DNA of 33,925 nucleotides from an uncultured Oscillospiraceae bacterium (GCA_944385125.1 CALWVZ010000019.1:1-33925); one strand, 5' to 3'; shown: positions 7,970 to 16,811, counted from the first letter of the stretch. Numbers and translations are program-made. Notes: generated by a model not told the origin, from the sequence alone.

Positions 7970-8968
7970 ATGGAAGATATCATAACTCTGGACTACGGCA
8001 GCGGGGGCAAGAAAAGCTCCCGCCTCATTGAAAAGCTGATATTGCCCAGGCTATTCAATCCGGCTCTGGGAGCCCTTGGAGACGGGGCCATAGTTGAGGG
8101 CGGAGAGAGGCTGGCGTTCTCCACCGACAGCTTTGTGGTGGACCCGCTGTTTTTCCCCGGCGGAGACATAGGCAAGCTGGCGGTCTGCGGCACGGTGAAC
8201 GACCTGTGCATGTGCGGAGCAGAGCCCAGATACCTCAGCTGCTCGTTGATAATCGAGGAGGGATTCAGTCTTGCCTCCCTGGAGAAGATAATAGACTCCA
8301 TGGCGGCCCAGTGTGAAAAGGCCCGGGTACAGGTGATAACCGGGGACACCAAGGTGGTGGAGAAGGGCCGGGGAGACGGAATATATATAAACACCGCCGG
8401 TATAGGCTTTATGAAATATCCCGGCCTTAGCCCGAAAAACATCCGGGAGGGAGATTCGGTCATCGTCTCCGGCTCTGTGGGAGACCATGGCACGGCGGTG
8501 ATGCTCTCCAGAAGCGGCATGATGCAGGGAGACATCAGCTCCGACTGCGCCAGCCTCAGAGAGCTGACGGAAAGAATGTTCCTGGTATCGGGAAAGATCC
8601 GGGCCCTCAGGGACCCCACCCGGGGCGGACTGGCCACTACTCTGAACGAATTTATAGAGGGAGGAGAGCTGGGCATAGAGCTGGAGGAAGAGCTAATCCC
8701 GGTTCGTCCCCAGGTGAGGGCCGCCTGCGAAATGCTGGGCCTGGACCCGCTGTACTGCGCCAACGAAGGGAAGCTCCTGGCGGTGGCAGCCCCGGAGGAC
8801 ACGGAAAAGCTGCTGGAGGCCATGAGGCAGACGCCGGAGGGGAAGGACGCCGTCCTTATCGGCCGGGTGACCCGGGAGCACCCGGGAACGCTGACAATAA
8901 AAACTGCTCTGGGGGGCAGACGTATTCTTCAAAAGCTCACGGGGGCGCAGCTGCCCAGGATATGTTAG
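7970..8968 (+). CDS. hypE: Hydrogenase maturation dehydratase HypE
   Basis: HypE dehydrates the carbamoyl group received from HypF to a thiocyanate on its C-terminal cysteine, the source of the cyanide ligands. The 332-residue protein starts with the ATP-binding motif DYGSGGKKSSRLI, carries the PurM-like segments VNDLCMCGAEP and DPTRGGLATTLNE, and ends in the family's invariant PRIC, so the acceptor cysteine is present. It is the last gene of the leading hyp block; the hydrogenase structural genes start 62 bp later with no terminator between. Confidence 0.97.
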   Translation: MEDIITLDYGSGGKKSSRLIEKLILPRLFNPALGALGDGAIVEGGERLAFSTDSFVVDPLFFPGGDIGKLAVCGTVNDLCMCGAEPRYLSCSLIIEEGFSLASLEKIIDSMAAQCEKARVQVITGDTKVVEKGRGDGIYINTAGIGFMKYPGLSPKNIREGDSVIVSGSVGDHGTAVMLSRSGMMQGDISSDCASLRELTERMFLVSGKIRALRDPTRGGLATTLNEFIEGGELGIELEEELIPVRPQVRAACEMLGLDPLYCANEGKLLAVAAPEDTEKLLEAMRQTPEGKDAVLIGRVTREHPGTLTIKTALGGRRILQKLTGAQLPRIC

Positions 8969-9030
8969 CTATAGGCGCAGGGTATTGGATCATAAGCTGA
9001 ATCGTGGACATTAAAGAAGAGGTGAAAGGG

Positions 9031-9432
9031 ATGCAGGAATACAAAAGAATAGATATTTCCAAGGAACAGATAGTCCCGCTGGCGGAACGGATGCGCCGGG
9101 AGGGGCGGCAGCTGGTGATGATACACGGCTTCATAAACAAGGAGGGACAGCCGGATATTTCCTACGACTACGCAGTGGACCCGGCTATTGAATCCTACCA
9201 CGTGGTGGGAGAGACCCAGCTCCCGTCCATCGGCCAAATCTACGACACTGCCGCCACCTGGCCGGAGCGGGAGCTCAACGAGCTTTTTGCCGTGGAGTTC
9301 CAGGGCCTGGACACTTCAAAGAGACTGTTCCTGCCGGAGGACATGCTGGAGACCCAGGGCAAAGGCCAGATAATGGTGCTGCCGCTGAAAGAACTTGTGG
9401 AGAAAAATCTGGGAGGAGGAGACGCCAAATGA
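9031..9432 (+). CDS. mbhK: Hydrogenase 30-kDa-type subunit (MbhK/NuoC-like)
   Basis: This 133-residue soluble protein is the NuoC/HycE N-terminal-like subunit that packs against the catalytic large subunit of group 4 hydrogenases. The matching region includes VMIHGFINKEGQPDISYDYA, LPSIGQIYDTAATWPERELNELFAVEF and the terminal PLKELVEKN. I chose the ATG at 9031, with GAGGTG in front; a GTG at 9004 in the same frame has no good site. It overlaps the large-subunit gene by 4 nt. It binds no metal and is assigned by similarity and position. Confidence 0.88.
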   Translation: MQEYKRIDISKEQIVPLAERMRREGRQLVMIHGFINKEGQPDISYDYAVDPAIESYHVVGETQLPSIGQIYDTAATWPERELNELFAVEFQGLDTSKRLFLPEDMLETQGKGQIMVLPLKELVEKNLGGGDAK

Positions 9433-10511
9433 GCTACATAGTACCCATCGGCCCCTATCATCCAGCTCTGGAGGAGCCCATACATGCAAAGCTCTACACA
9501 GAGGGAGAAATAATAAGGGATGCGGAGGTCTTCGTCGGCTACAACCACCGGGGCATAGAGAAGCTGGCTACCGAGAGGAACGCCATCCAGACCCTGGTGT
9601 TGGTGGAGAGAGTCTGCGGTATCTGTTCCCATTCCCACGCTTTCGCTTACGCCATGTGCGTGGAGGCCATAAACGGCCTGGAGGCGCCCAAGCGGGGAGA
9701 GTACATAAGAGTGATAACTGCCGAGCTGGAAAGGCTCCACTCCCATTTCCTGTGGCTGGGCATAGCCTGCCACATCATCGGCCATGACAGCCTGTTCATG
9801 CACATCTGGGACGAGCGGGAGCTGGTGATGGACATCCTGGAGAAGATGACCGGCAATCGGGTCAATTACGCTATGGTCACCATAGGCGGGGCTCGCCGGG
9901 ACATCAGCGACGACTTGAGAAGAGAGATACTTGCAGCCGGTGAAAAGCTCAAGAGTATTATGGACCGCATTGCCGAGATAGCTACCACCGACAAGACCAT
10001 TGCCCTGCGCACCAAGGGCGTGGGAGTGCTTACCAGGGAGGACGCCTTGCGCATGGGCGCCATAGGTCCCCACGCAAGAGCCTCCGGGGTGGATGTGGAC
10101 GTGCGACGGGACGCCCCCTATTCCTCCTATGGGGACTTTGAATTCAAGGTGCCTGTGGTAGACAGCGGGGACGTATATGCCAGGGTGTTGGTGCGGGTGC
10201 TGGAATGCTACGAGAGCATAAATATAATCCGCCAGGCGCTGGAAATGCTGCCGGAAGGCCCCATAAACCTGGGCAATAAGCTGCCCAAAATAAAGGAGGG
10301 CCAGGCAGTCTGCCGCCACGAAGCCCCCAGGGGCCAGCTGAGCCACATGGTGGTGGGGGACGGAGGTTTCAACAACCACCGGGTGAGCATCCATGTCCCA
10401 AGCTATAAGAACACTCCCACGGTGCCCCATATGCTCAGAGGCAATACCGTGGCGGACGCAGGGCTGATAATTGCCAGCATAGACCCCTGCTTCAGCTGCC
10501 TGGACAGATAA
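9429..10511 (+). CDS. mbhL: Group 4 [NiFe] hydrogenase large (catalytic) subunit
   Basis: This 360-residue NuoD/HycE-like subunit should hold the NiFe site that reduces protons to H2. Both ligand pairs are present: the N-terminal RVCGICSHSH (Cys63, Cys66) and the C-terminal DPCFSC (Cys354, Cys357). That separates it from complex I NuoD and Mbx-type subunits, which lack them. The chain ends DPCFSCLDR, directly after the motif. Most hydrogenases have a C-terminal extension here that a protease removes after nickel insertion; this one has none, as known for CooH-type enzymes, and no protease gene occurs nearby. Closest to the membrane-bound (Mbh) type, given the Mrp genes that follow. Confidence 0.95.
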   Translation: MSYIVPIGPYHPALEEPIHAKLYTEGEIIRDAEVFVGYNHRGIEKLATERNAIQTLVLVERVCGICSHSHAFAYAMCVEAINGLEAPKRGEYIRVITAELERLHSHFLWLGIACHIIGHDSLFMHIWDERELVMDILEKMTGNRVNYAMVTIGGARRDISDDLRREILAAGEKLKSIMDRIAEIATTDKTIALRTKGVGVLTREDALRMGAIGPHARASGVDVDVRRDAPYSSYGDFEFKVPVVDSGDVYARVLVRVLECYESINIIRQALEMLPEGPINLGNKLPKIKEGQAVCRHEAPRGQLSHMVVGDGGFNNHRVSIHVPSYKNTPTVPHMLRGNTVADAGLIIASIDPCFSCLDR

Positions 10512-10512
10512 G

Positions 10513-10854
10513 ATGCACGAGCTGGCTATCACAGAAGCGGTCATCGAACTGATAAACAGGGAGGCCCGGGACAAGGGCTTCGGCAAGGTGCTGGGCATCA
10601 GCCTGCGGGTGGGAGAGTATTCCGGCATAATCCCGGAATGCATCAGAGAGTTTTTTCCCATAGCCGCCAGGGACAGCATCGCCCGGGAGGCGGAGCTGGA
10701 GATCGTCACCGTGCCCGCCGTCTTCCGCTGTCTTGACTGCGGATACGAGGGAGCGGCGGACAGAAGAGCCGCCTGCTGCCCCCGATGCAAAAGCCGGGAG
10801 ATACGCATGTGTTCCGGCCGAGAATTTTACGTTGACAGTCTCAAAGTCGAATAG
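10513..10854 (+). CDS. hypA: Nickel-insertion metallochaperone HypA
   Basis: HypA (113 residues) binds nickel through its N-terminal MHE (His2 present) and delivers it to the large subunit. The zinc site is formed by CLDCGYEG and CCPRCKS. It starts one base after the large-subunit stop codon, a position that ties nickel delivery to synthesis of its client. The usual GTPase partner HypB is not encoded in this window. Confidence 0.95.
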   Translation: MHELAITEAVIELINREARDKGFGKVLGISLRVGEYSGIIPECIREFFPIAARDSIAREAELEIVTVPAVFRCLDCGYEGAADRRAACCPRCKSREIRMCSGREFYVDSLKVE

Positions 10855-10905
10855 ACGAGGAAAAAAGCCGGGGCGAGACCCGGCCATGAAAGGAGTGCTT
10901 CCCAC

Positions 10906-11427
10906 TTGCATAAGACAAGCTTTGGGGGGGTGGCGTCCACCTTCCTGCTGTGCTTTATTTTCTGGATACTGCTGACCTGGTCGGCAGAGCCCCAGGAGCT
11001 GGCCACGGGGGCGGTTATCAGCCTGGCAGTGGCCCTGTTCTCCTCCCGCTTTTTCATCCACGACAAACCGGGCTGGTTCTTCAGGCCCGCAAAGCTCCTT
11101 AACGGCATATTCTTCTGGCTGTGCATTTTCCCGGTGGAGCTGGTGAAGGCCAATGTGGACGTGGCAAAACGCTGCTTTACCGGCTGCAAAAACGTCAATC
11201 CCGGCATCGTGAAAGTGCCGGTTGACCTTAAATCAATGTATGGCCAGGCGGCCCTGGCCAACGCCATTACCCTGACTCCCGGCACCATCACCATGGAGAT
11301 AACTGAGGAGGAGGGACAGACCTATTACTATATCCATTGGATAGACGCCAGGCTCCCCGGCGGAGAAGAGGCCGGCGAGGAGATAAAAGGCAGGCTTGAG
11401 AGAGGACTCAGGAGGGTTTGGGAATGA
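10906..11427 (+). CDS. mbhA: MrpE/MbhA-like antiporter subunit
   Basis: This 173-residue membrane protein is homologous to MrpE (MnhE), a small subunit of multisubunit Na+/H+ antiporters. Early helices (LLCFIFWILLTWS, AVISLAVALFSS) are followed by the family's soluble tail with TLTPGTITMEI. The start appears to be TTG at 10906, behind AAAGGAG; the ATG at 10886 is in another frame. mrpF overlaps its end in an ATGA junction. In Mbh hydrogenases this block forms the sodium-translocating half of the membrane arm. Confidence 0.88.
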   Translation: MHKTSFGGVASTFLLCFIFWILLTWSAEPQELATGAVISLAVALFSSRFFIHDKPGWFFRPAKLLNGIFFWLCIFPVELVKANVDVAKRCFTGCKNVNPGIVKVPVDLKSMYGQAALANAITLTPGTITMEITEEEGQTYYYIHWIDARLPGGEEAGEEIKGRLERGLRRVWE

Positions 11428-11711
11428 AAGATCTTATAATCTTTTCCGTGTGCCTGGGCTTTGTTGCCCTGCTGAACATTTACAGGATGATAAAGGGGCC
11501 TACGGCCGCCGACAGGATGGTGGCTGCCGACTGCACGGATATACTTATATCCCTGGCAATGATGCTCTTTTCCCTCTACAGCGGCAGGGGCATATACCTG
11601 GACATAGCAATAATCACCGCCATGCTGGGCATTATCAACACTATGCTGGTTGGCAGATATCTGGACAAGGGGAGGTGGCTGTATCATGCTGATACTGAGG
11701 ATAGCGATTGA
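11424..11711 (+). CDS. mbhB: MrpF/MbhB-like antiporter subunit
   Basis: A 95-residue protein with three hydrophobic helices and the MrpF signature MIKGPTAADRMVAADCTDIL. The ATG at 11424 overlaps the mrpE stop codon and has GGAGGG in front. The end overlaps the next gene by 26 nt. Confidence 0.88.
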   Translation: MKDLIIFSVCLGFVALLNIYRMIKGPTAADRMVAADCTDILISLAMMLFSLYSGRGIYLDIAIITAMLGIINTMLVGRYLDKGRWLYHADTEDSD

Positions 11712-12033
11712 CCTGCTTATAGCGATCGGCTTGATTTTTGCCCTGGCGGGCACCCTGGGCGTGATGCGTATGCCGGACACCTTCTGCCGCATGCAGGCCA
11801 GCACCTGCGTCACTACCCTGGGCGTGATAGGCGTGGGCCTGGGCGCCCTGCTGTACACCATTTTCATAATGGGCAGCGCCGCCACTGCGGTGAAGGTGCT
11901 GGTGATCTGCGGCCTGGTGCTGGTGACCAATCCCGTGGGCGCCCACGCCATAGCCAAGGGAGCCTATCAGGCAGGAATACGTCCTGACAAGGAGATGGAG
12001 ACGGAGGATTACAGGAGGGACTTTGATGAGTGA
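11686..12033 (+). CDS. mbhC: MrpG/MbhC-like antiporter subunit
   Basis: A 115-residue MrpG homologue with three hydrophobic segments and the family core GTLGVMRMPDTFCRMQAST. The chosen ATG at 11686 follows GGAGGTGG; an upstream in-frame start at 11650 lies deep inside mrpF and lacks a site. The charged C-terminus overlaps the next gene by 8 nt. Confidence 0.88.
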   Translation: MLILRIAIDLLIAIGLIFALAGTLGVMRMPDTFCRMQASTCVTTLGVIGVGLGALLYTIFIMGSAATAVKVLVICGLVLVTNPVGAHAIAKGAYQAGIRPDKEMETEDYRRDFDE

Positions 12034-12280
12034 GATTATTGTTGTTCTGAACGTCCTTATAATCCTGGGGATGGTGGTCTCCGCCATTCTGGCGGTGCAG
12101 TTTGAAAAGCTCCTCTCCTCGGTAATAGCCCTGGGAGTGACGGGCATCTTTGCCGCTGCGGAGTTCCTGCTGCTCCACGCTCCCGACGTGGCTATCTCAG
12201 AGGCTGCGGTTGGCGCCGCCCTCAGCCCCCTGATATTCATCGTCACACTGAAAAAAATACGGGGAGGGGACGATAAATGA
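12026..12280 (+). CDS. mbhD: MbhD-like subunit (DUF4040, MrpA C-terminal-like)
   Basis: An 84-residue protein of three hydrophobic segments corresponding to part of the MrpA C-terminal region, encoded separately as MbhD in membrane-bound hydrogenases. The motif [21 protein letters not shown] is diagnostic. AGGAGGG lies 6 nt before the ATG. It overlaps the next gene by 4 nt. A free-standing DUF4040 protein fits Mbh/Mbx complexes better than plain Mrp antiporters, where it is fused to MrpA. Confidence 0.87.
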   Translation: MSEIIVVLNVLIILGMVVSAILAVQFEKLLSSVIALGVTGIFAAAEFLLLHAPDVAISEAAVGAALSPLIFIVTLKKIRGGDDK

Positions 12281-12642
12281 AAAAACTCCTTACTTACTTC
12301 TCCCTGCTGGTGTTCCTGGCGGTGGGCGTCTATGCCGCCGCAGAGATGGCCGCCATGCCCCGGACCTACGAAGGGCAGGAGGCCGCCGTGCCGGTTCGAG
12401 AACTGCTGGAGGAGCCCTCCTCCTATGATGACGGCGGCGCCGACGGCGTGGCCGCCGCTATAGTGCAGCAGAACCTGGAAAAGACCCACGCCATAAATGA
12501 TGTTACTTCCATAGTCTTTGACTTCAGAGGTTACGACACCATGGGCGAGGCCTTCATACTGATGACCGCCGTCACCGGGGCCGTGGTCATCCTCTACACA
12601 AGGAAGACGGGGAAAAAGGAGGTGGACAGGGATGAAAAATGA
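12277..12642 (+). CDS. mbhE: MbhE-like subunit
   Basis: A 121-residue protein with an N-terminal helix, a soluble loop, and a second helix before a basic tail. The segment [21 protein letters not shown] is typical of MbhE and of the end of MrpA. Stop and start codons overlap on both sides, so translation is tightly coupled. Confidence 0.85.
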   Translation: MKKLLTYFSLLVFLAVGVYAAAEMAAMPRTYEGQEAAVPVRELLEEPSSYDDGGADGVAAAIVQQNLEKTHAINDVTSIVFDFRGYDTMGEAFILMTAVTGAVVILYTRKTGKKEVDRDEK

Positions 12643-13096
12643 GGACATCCGCATTAAAAGGGTCATACAGCGCTGCGGCTGCGACGCCATACTCCCCCTG
12701 GCCCTGGTATATATCTTCTACATTATTCTCCATGGCCATCTCTCCCCCGGCGGCGGCTTCCAGGGCGGCGTGCTGATGGTGGCTACCCTGCTGCTTATAT
12801 ACCTGGGACACGGCTATGCCGTCACCGCCCAGGCTATGCGCCCCAAACTGCTGCGCAAGGTGGAAGGCCTGGCCCTGGCAGCCTATATCCTGCTGGCCCT
12901 GCTGGGCGTGGCCCTGGGTTCCCGCTTCTGCGAAAATGTGTTCTACCAGCTGGGCCAGCCGGGGGAGCTGTTCAGCACCGGCACCATCTTCCTTATGGGC
13001 ACGGTGGTAGGGATCGAAGTCCTGGCGGGAGTCAGCGCCCTGGTGATAAACATGCTGGGCGTGCTGCTGGGCAAGGATGTGGACCACAGGGAATGA
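12632..13096 (+). CDS. mbhF: MrpB/MbhF-like antiporter subunit
   Basis: A 154-residue MnhB-domain protein with four hydrophobic helices. The motif [17 protein letters not shown] is the MrpB signature; [16 protein letters not shown] matches its C-terminal half. It starts 11 nt before the mbhE stop and ends 11 nt before mrpC. Confidence 0.9.
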   Translation: MKNEDIRIKRVIQRCGCDAILPLALVYIFYIILHGHLSPGGGFQGGVLMVATLLLIYLGHGYAVTAQAMRPKLLRKVEGLALAAYILLALLGVALGSRFCENVFYQLGQPGELFSTGTIFLMGTVVGIEVLAGVSALVINMLGVLLGKDVDHRE

Positions 13097-13107
13097 GGTG
13101 ATACGAA

Positions 13108-13458
13108 ATGATACTGCTTAACTACATTGCAGCGTTCTTCCTTATCGGCCTGGGCATGTACGCCATCGTCACAAAATATAACCTGGTGAAAACCGTTATA
13201 GGCTTGTCCATTGCAGACTACGGAGTGAACCTGCTGCTTATCTCCATAGGCTTTAACCCGGGGGGCACAGCGCCTATCTTCACCTGGTCAGAGCTGGATT
13301 ACAACAGCTTCTTCGTAGACCCGGTGCCCCAGGCCCTTACCCTCACCAGCATAGTCATCGGCGCTTGCGTCACCGCCATGTCCCTGGCCCTGGTCATTAA
13401 ACTGGAGGAACAGTACGGCACCATCGATACACGGCAGATAAGGAGGCTGAGAGGATGA
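13108..13458 (+). CDS. mbhG: MrpC/MbhG-like subunit (NuoK homologue)
   Basis: A 116-residue MrpC/NuoK-like protein with three helices. IGLGMYAIVTKYNLVKTVIGL and DPVPQALTLTSIVIGACVTA are the family's conserved regions, the latter the usual DPLPQALVLTAIVI motif. It overlaps the next gene by 4 nt. Confidence 0.92.
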   Translation: MILLNYIAAFFLIGLGMYAIVTKYNLVKTVIGLSIADYGVNLLLISIGFNPGGTAPIFTWSELDYNSFFVDPVPQALTLTSIVIGACVTAMSLALVIKLEEQYGTIDTRQIRRLRG

Positions 13459-15371
13459 ATATGCTAGGAAATATTCTCAACTACCAGCACTTTCCCATAT
13501 ACGCCATTATGGTGCTGTTCCTGGGCTCCTTCCTTATCGCCGCCTTTGGGGAAAACAGGGCGGTCCGCAATGTCCTGGCCCTGCTGAGCATCACAGCAGC
13601 CCTGGGCTTCGCCGTCGCCCTGGTAAAGCCGGTACTGCTGGAGGGCGAGATAATATCCTATTGGATGGGCGCAAGAGAACCCGCCGGAGGCTATGCCATT
13701 GGCATTGCCCTGGAGGTGGATGCCCTCAGCCTTTTCTTTGCCCTGCTGGTGGCTACCGCCGTCTTCGTTTCCGGGGTCTACTCCATCCAGTACATGAACC
13801 GGGACCACAACGAAAAAGAGTACTACACCCTGTATCTGCTGCTTTGCGGAGGCGTCATGGGCATGGTGCTCTCCGGCGACCTGTTCAACATGTTCATAAT
13901 GGTGGAGATACTCACCTTTGCCGCCGTGGCCCTCACCGCTTTCCGCAACACCGTGAGAGGGGCGGTGGAGGCTGCCTTCAAGTATCTGGTGGTGGGCTGT
14001 ATGGGCTCCACCTGTATCCTGGTGGGCACTGCCATCCTCTACGCCCAGACCCACACCCTTAACCTGGCCCAGCTGGCTCAGCTGGTGCCCGGAGAGGTGA
14101 ACACCGCCACCAAGCTGGCCTTTGCGCTGCTGTTCGTGGGATTTGGCACCAAGGCCTTCATCGTGCCCTTCCACCCACTGGCCGCCGACGCCCACGGCGC
14201 CGCTCCGGCCTCCATCTCCGTTATCATCTCCGGCGTGCTCACCAAGTCCGGCATTTACGGCATCATCCGCATCACCTATTTCCTCTTCCAGAGCATGGGA
14301 CTGGGAACCGTGCAGTTCCTGCTGGTGTTTATCGGCTCTTTGAGCATGTTCGTGTGCGTCACCATGGCTCTGGCTCAGCATGATTTCAAACGTCTGCTGG
14401 CCTTCCACAGCATATCCCAGATAGGCTATGTGCTCACCGCCGTGGGCCTGTGTACCGCCCTGGGCGTGTCCGCCGGGCTTTACCACGCCATAAACCACAC
14501 CCTATTCAAGGGCCTGCTGTTCCTGGCCGCCGGCGCCGTGCTCCACGAGACCGGCACCACGGACCTGAACAAACTGGGGGGCCTGGCAAAGAAAATGCCC
14601 CACACCACGGTACTGTTTCTGATAGGCGCCTTCTCTATCAGCGGAGTGCCGCCCTTCAACGGCTTTGCCTCCAAGTGGATGATATACCAGGCCAGCTATC
14701 AGAAAGCGGTAGAGAGCGGCAACATCGGCTTTCTGCTGGTGACGATCATTGCCCTTGTAACCTCCGTGCTCACCCTGGCCTCCTTCGTAAAGGTGAGCCA
14801 CTCGGTGTTCTTTGGGCAGCTGCCCCCGGAACTGGAAAATGTCAGGGAGGTCTCCTGGGGCATGCGCTTTGCAATGGGCATCTTTGCCCTGCTGTGCATA
14901 ATCACCGGGCTGTTCCCCAATCTGGTCACGGCCTATCTCACCGAGCCTGCCGCCGCTGCGGTGTTCAGCGTAAAGCCGTACATAGAGGCTATGGGCTTTG
15001 ACGGCTCCGCCGCAGCCGCCCTGGAGGGCGGGAGCTTCCAGTGTGTGGGGGCCTGGGACCCGGTGAGCTGGCTGCTGGTGCTGTGCATCGCTCTGCTGGC
15101 CATAACCATAGTGGCTGTGGCCGGAAAGTACGACAATGTGAGCCGCTGCAGGCTATCCACCGTGGAGGACAAATACCAGCTCTTCTACGGCGGAGAAAAG
15201 CAGGAGCTCTCTCAGCTGGGAGGCGACGACCTGTTCTGGGGCTTCAAGCATAACTGGCGGGCTTACTTCAACTATATGCACCGGCTCCACAGCGGCATCG
15301 TCAATGACTATGCCCTCTGGGCAGTGGTCGACCTGGCCCTGGTCACGCTGTTTAGCCTGATAGTTCTGTAA
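13455..15371 (+). CDS. mbhH: MrpD/MbhH-like ion-pumping subunit with long C-terminal tail
   Basis: This 638-residue protein is an antiporter-like subunit of the NuoL/M/N and MrpD type. The proton-path residues are present: Glu151 in FNMFIMVEIL and Lys264 in SGVLTKSGIYGI, after the PFHPLAADAHGAAPAS loop. Typical MrpD or MbhH proteins are near 490-510 residues. The extra 120 or so residues hold a helix (SWLLVLCIALLAITIVAV), a charged segment that could form an amphipathic helix, and a last helix (ALWAVVDLALVTLFSLIVL). That layout resembles the lateral-helix tail of NuoL, or MbhI, the separate subunit otherwise missing from this operon. A MbhH-MbhI fusion is my inference. Confidence 0.9.
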   Translation: MNMLGNILNYQHFPIYAIMVLFLGSFLIAAFGENRAVRNVLALLSITAALGFAVALVKPVLLEGEIISYWMGAREPAGGYAIGIALEVDALSLFFALLVATAVFVSGVYSIQYMNRDHNEKEYYTLYLLLCGGVMGMVLSGDLFNMFIMVEILTFAAVALTAFRNTVRGAVEAAFKYLVVGCMGSTCILVGTAILYAQTHTLNLAQLAQLVPGEVNTATKLAFALLFVGFGTKAFIVPFHPLAADAHGAAPASISVIISGVLTKSGIYGIIRITYFLFQSMGLGTVQFLLVFIGSLSMFVCVTMALAQHDFKRLLAFHSISQIGYVLTAVGLCTALGVSAGLYHAINHTLFKGLLFLAAGAVLHETGTTDLNKLGGLAKKMPHTTVLFLIGAFSISGVPPFNGFASKWMIYQASYQKAVESGNIGFLLVTIIALVTSVLTLASFVKVSHSVFFGQLPPELENVREVSWGMRFAMGIFALLCIITGLFPNLVTAYLTEPAAAAVFSVKPYIEAMGFDGSAAAALEGGSFQCVGAWDPVSWLLVLCIALLAITIVAVAGKYDNVSRCRLSTVEDKYQLFYGGEKQELSQLGGDDLFWGFKHNWRAYFNYMHRLHSGIVNDYALWAVVDLALVTLFSLIVL

Positions 15372-15383
15372 GGAGGTGGGACA

Positions 15384-16355
15384 ATGACTATAGTTATAGA
15401 AGCTTTGCAGTATCTGGGCTATGTGCTCATTTTTCCCGGCTTCCTGTTTTGCTTTTTGGCCGGGATGCTGCTGTGCGGTATTGACAGGAAGCTGGTGGCC
15501 AAAATGCAAAAGCGCGTGGGACCGCCTGTCCTCCAGCCCTTTTATGATTTCTTCAAGCTCTGCGGCAAGGAGACCATTGTTCCCGCCGCTGCCGAACGCA
15601 TCACTTTTATGCTCTCTCCCCTGGTGGGACTTGCCGCTCTGGTGGTGATCCAGCTTTTTATCCCGGTATTCGGCTTTACAGCCTTTTCAGGCATCGGGGA
15701 TATTATCGTGATACTGTATCTGCTGTTGGTGCCTGCGCTGGCTATGATACTGGGCGGCGCCGCCTCAGGCTCTCCCTATGCCGGGGTGGGACTCAGCCGG
15801 GAGATGGTGACCATAATCTCCTGTGAACTGCCTTTGGTACTGGTGCTGCTGGCAGTGGCGAAAACCGTGGGCAGCGCCATAGGCACGGGGCTGTGCTTCT
15901 CCCTCAGCGAGATAGCGGAATACCAGCTGGTAAACGGCAGCCTTATAACAAAGATAAGCATGCTGCCCGCAGCGGCGGCCATGCTGCTGATAATCCCCGG
16001 CGAGACCGGAAACCACCCCTTCGACGCCGCTGAGGCGGAGACGGAGATCTGCGAGGGCATGCTGGCGGAATACAGCGGCGCGCCTTTGGGAGTGTTCAAG
16101 CTCAGCCACGCCGTGAAGATGCTCAGCCTCACCTCCCTGTTCGTGGCCCTGTTCCTGGGCGGCCTGGGCACCGGGATCATGGCCCTGGATGCGCTGCTGC
16201 TGTTCGTGCTCTGCGCTCTTATTACAGCGGCGTCCATATCCTTTGTCCACGCCTTTACTGCAAGACTCAAGATCGAGCAGATATTCAAATACTACTGGAC
16301 CGTGGTGTCGCTGCTGGCGCTTATCAGCCTGGTCCTGGCCTGGTACGGTCTGTAA
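15384..16355 (+). CDS. mbhM: NuoH/MbhM-like membrane subunit
   Basis: This 323-residue protein with about eight hydrophobic helices is the complex I subunit 1 homologue that anchors the peripheral arm and links electron transfer to ion movement. The conserved DRKLVAKMQKRVGPPVLQP loop and the acidic loop HPFDAAEAETEICEGMLAEY are both intact. GGAGG precedes the ATG and the gene follows mbhH by 12 nt. Confidence 0.93.
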   Translation: MTIVIEALQYLGYVLIFPGFLFCFLAGMLLCGIDRKLVAKMQKRVGPPVLQPFYDFFKLCGKETIVPAAAERITFMLSPLVGLAALVVIQLFIPVFGFTAFSGIGDIIVILYLLLVPALAMILGGAASGSPYAGVGLSREMVTIISCELPLVLVLLAVAKTVGSAIGTGLCFSLSEIAEYQLVNGSLITKISMLPAAAAMLLIIPGETGNHPFDAAEAETEICEGMLAEYSGAPLGVFKLSHAVKMLSLTSLFVALFLGGLGTGIMALDALLLFVLCALITAASISFVHAFTARLKIEQIFKYYWTVVSLLALISLVLAWYGL

Positions 16356-16367
16356 GGAGGGATAGCT

Positions 16368-16811
16368 ATGTTCAAGAAACTCATTGAGGAGAGCACGGGC
16401 AAGTCCCCCTGGCTGTTCCACATAAACGCCGGCTCCTGCAACGGCTGTGACATCGAGCTGGTCAGCGTGCTCACCCCCCGCTACGATGCCGAGCGCCTGG
16501 GCTTCAAGCTGGCCGGTTCTCCCCGCCATGCGGACATAGTGGTGGTCACGGGACCCGTGACCAAGCAGTCCCTGCCCAGAGTGCTGAGAGCCATATCCCA
16601 GGTGCCGGAACCCCGGTGCATTGTTACCATGGGCTCCTGCCCCCAGTCGGGTAACGTGTTCAGAGGCAGCTACAGCGTGGCTGGTCCCCTGAGCAAATAT
16701 GTGGATGTGGATGTGGACGTGGCCGGATGCGCACCAAAGCCAGAGGCGATCATTGACGGTCTGGCTCTGGCGGCAAAGATACTGAAAGAGAAAAGGGGGC
16801 GGAAAAAGTAA
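16368..16811 (+). CDS. mbhJ: Hydrogenase small subunit (MbhJ/NuoB-like)
   Basis: A 147-residue NuoB-like subunit that carries the [4Fe-4S] cluster closest to the NiFe centre. Its four ligands are visible: Cys24 and Cys27 in NAGSCNGCDIEL, Cys91 in MGSCPQSG and Cys121 in GCAPKPE. The length suits the short group 4 small subunit, with no additional clusters. It overlaps the next start codon by one base. Confidence 0.95.
   Translation: MFKKLIEESTGKSPWLFHINAGSCNGCDIELVSVLTPRYDAERLGFKLAGSPRHADIVVVTGPVTKQSLPRVLRAISQVPEPRCIVTMGSCPQSGNVFRGSYSVAGPLSKYVDVDVDVAGCAPKPEAIIDGLALAAKILKEKRGRKK

Noticed and set aside
9429-10511. Possibility that the NuoD-like protein is a complex I or Mbx subunit
   Set aside because: Both CxxC pairs that bind nickel and iron are present, and a full hyp set lies in the same operon.
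9240-10808. 522-codon minus-strand frame across the hydrogenase large subunit and hypA
   Set aside because: Shadow of the real plus-strand genes, whose motifs are clear; the antisense product is His/Gln/Pro-rich noise, and no start site is visible.
13464-14498. 344-codon minus-strand frame inside mbhH
   Set aside because: Composition is His/Gly/Gln noise from the GC-rich antisense of a membrane protein.
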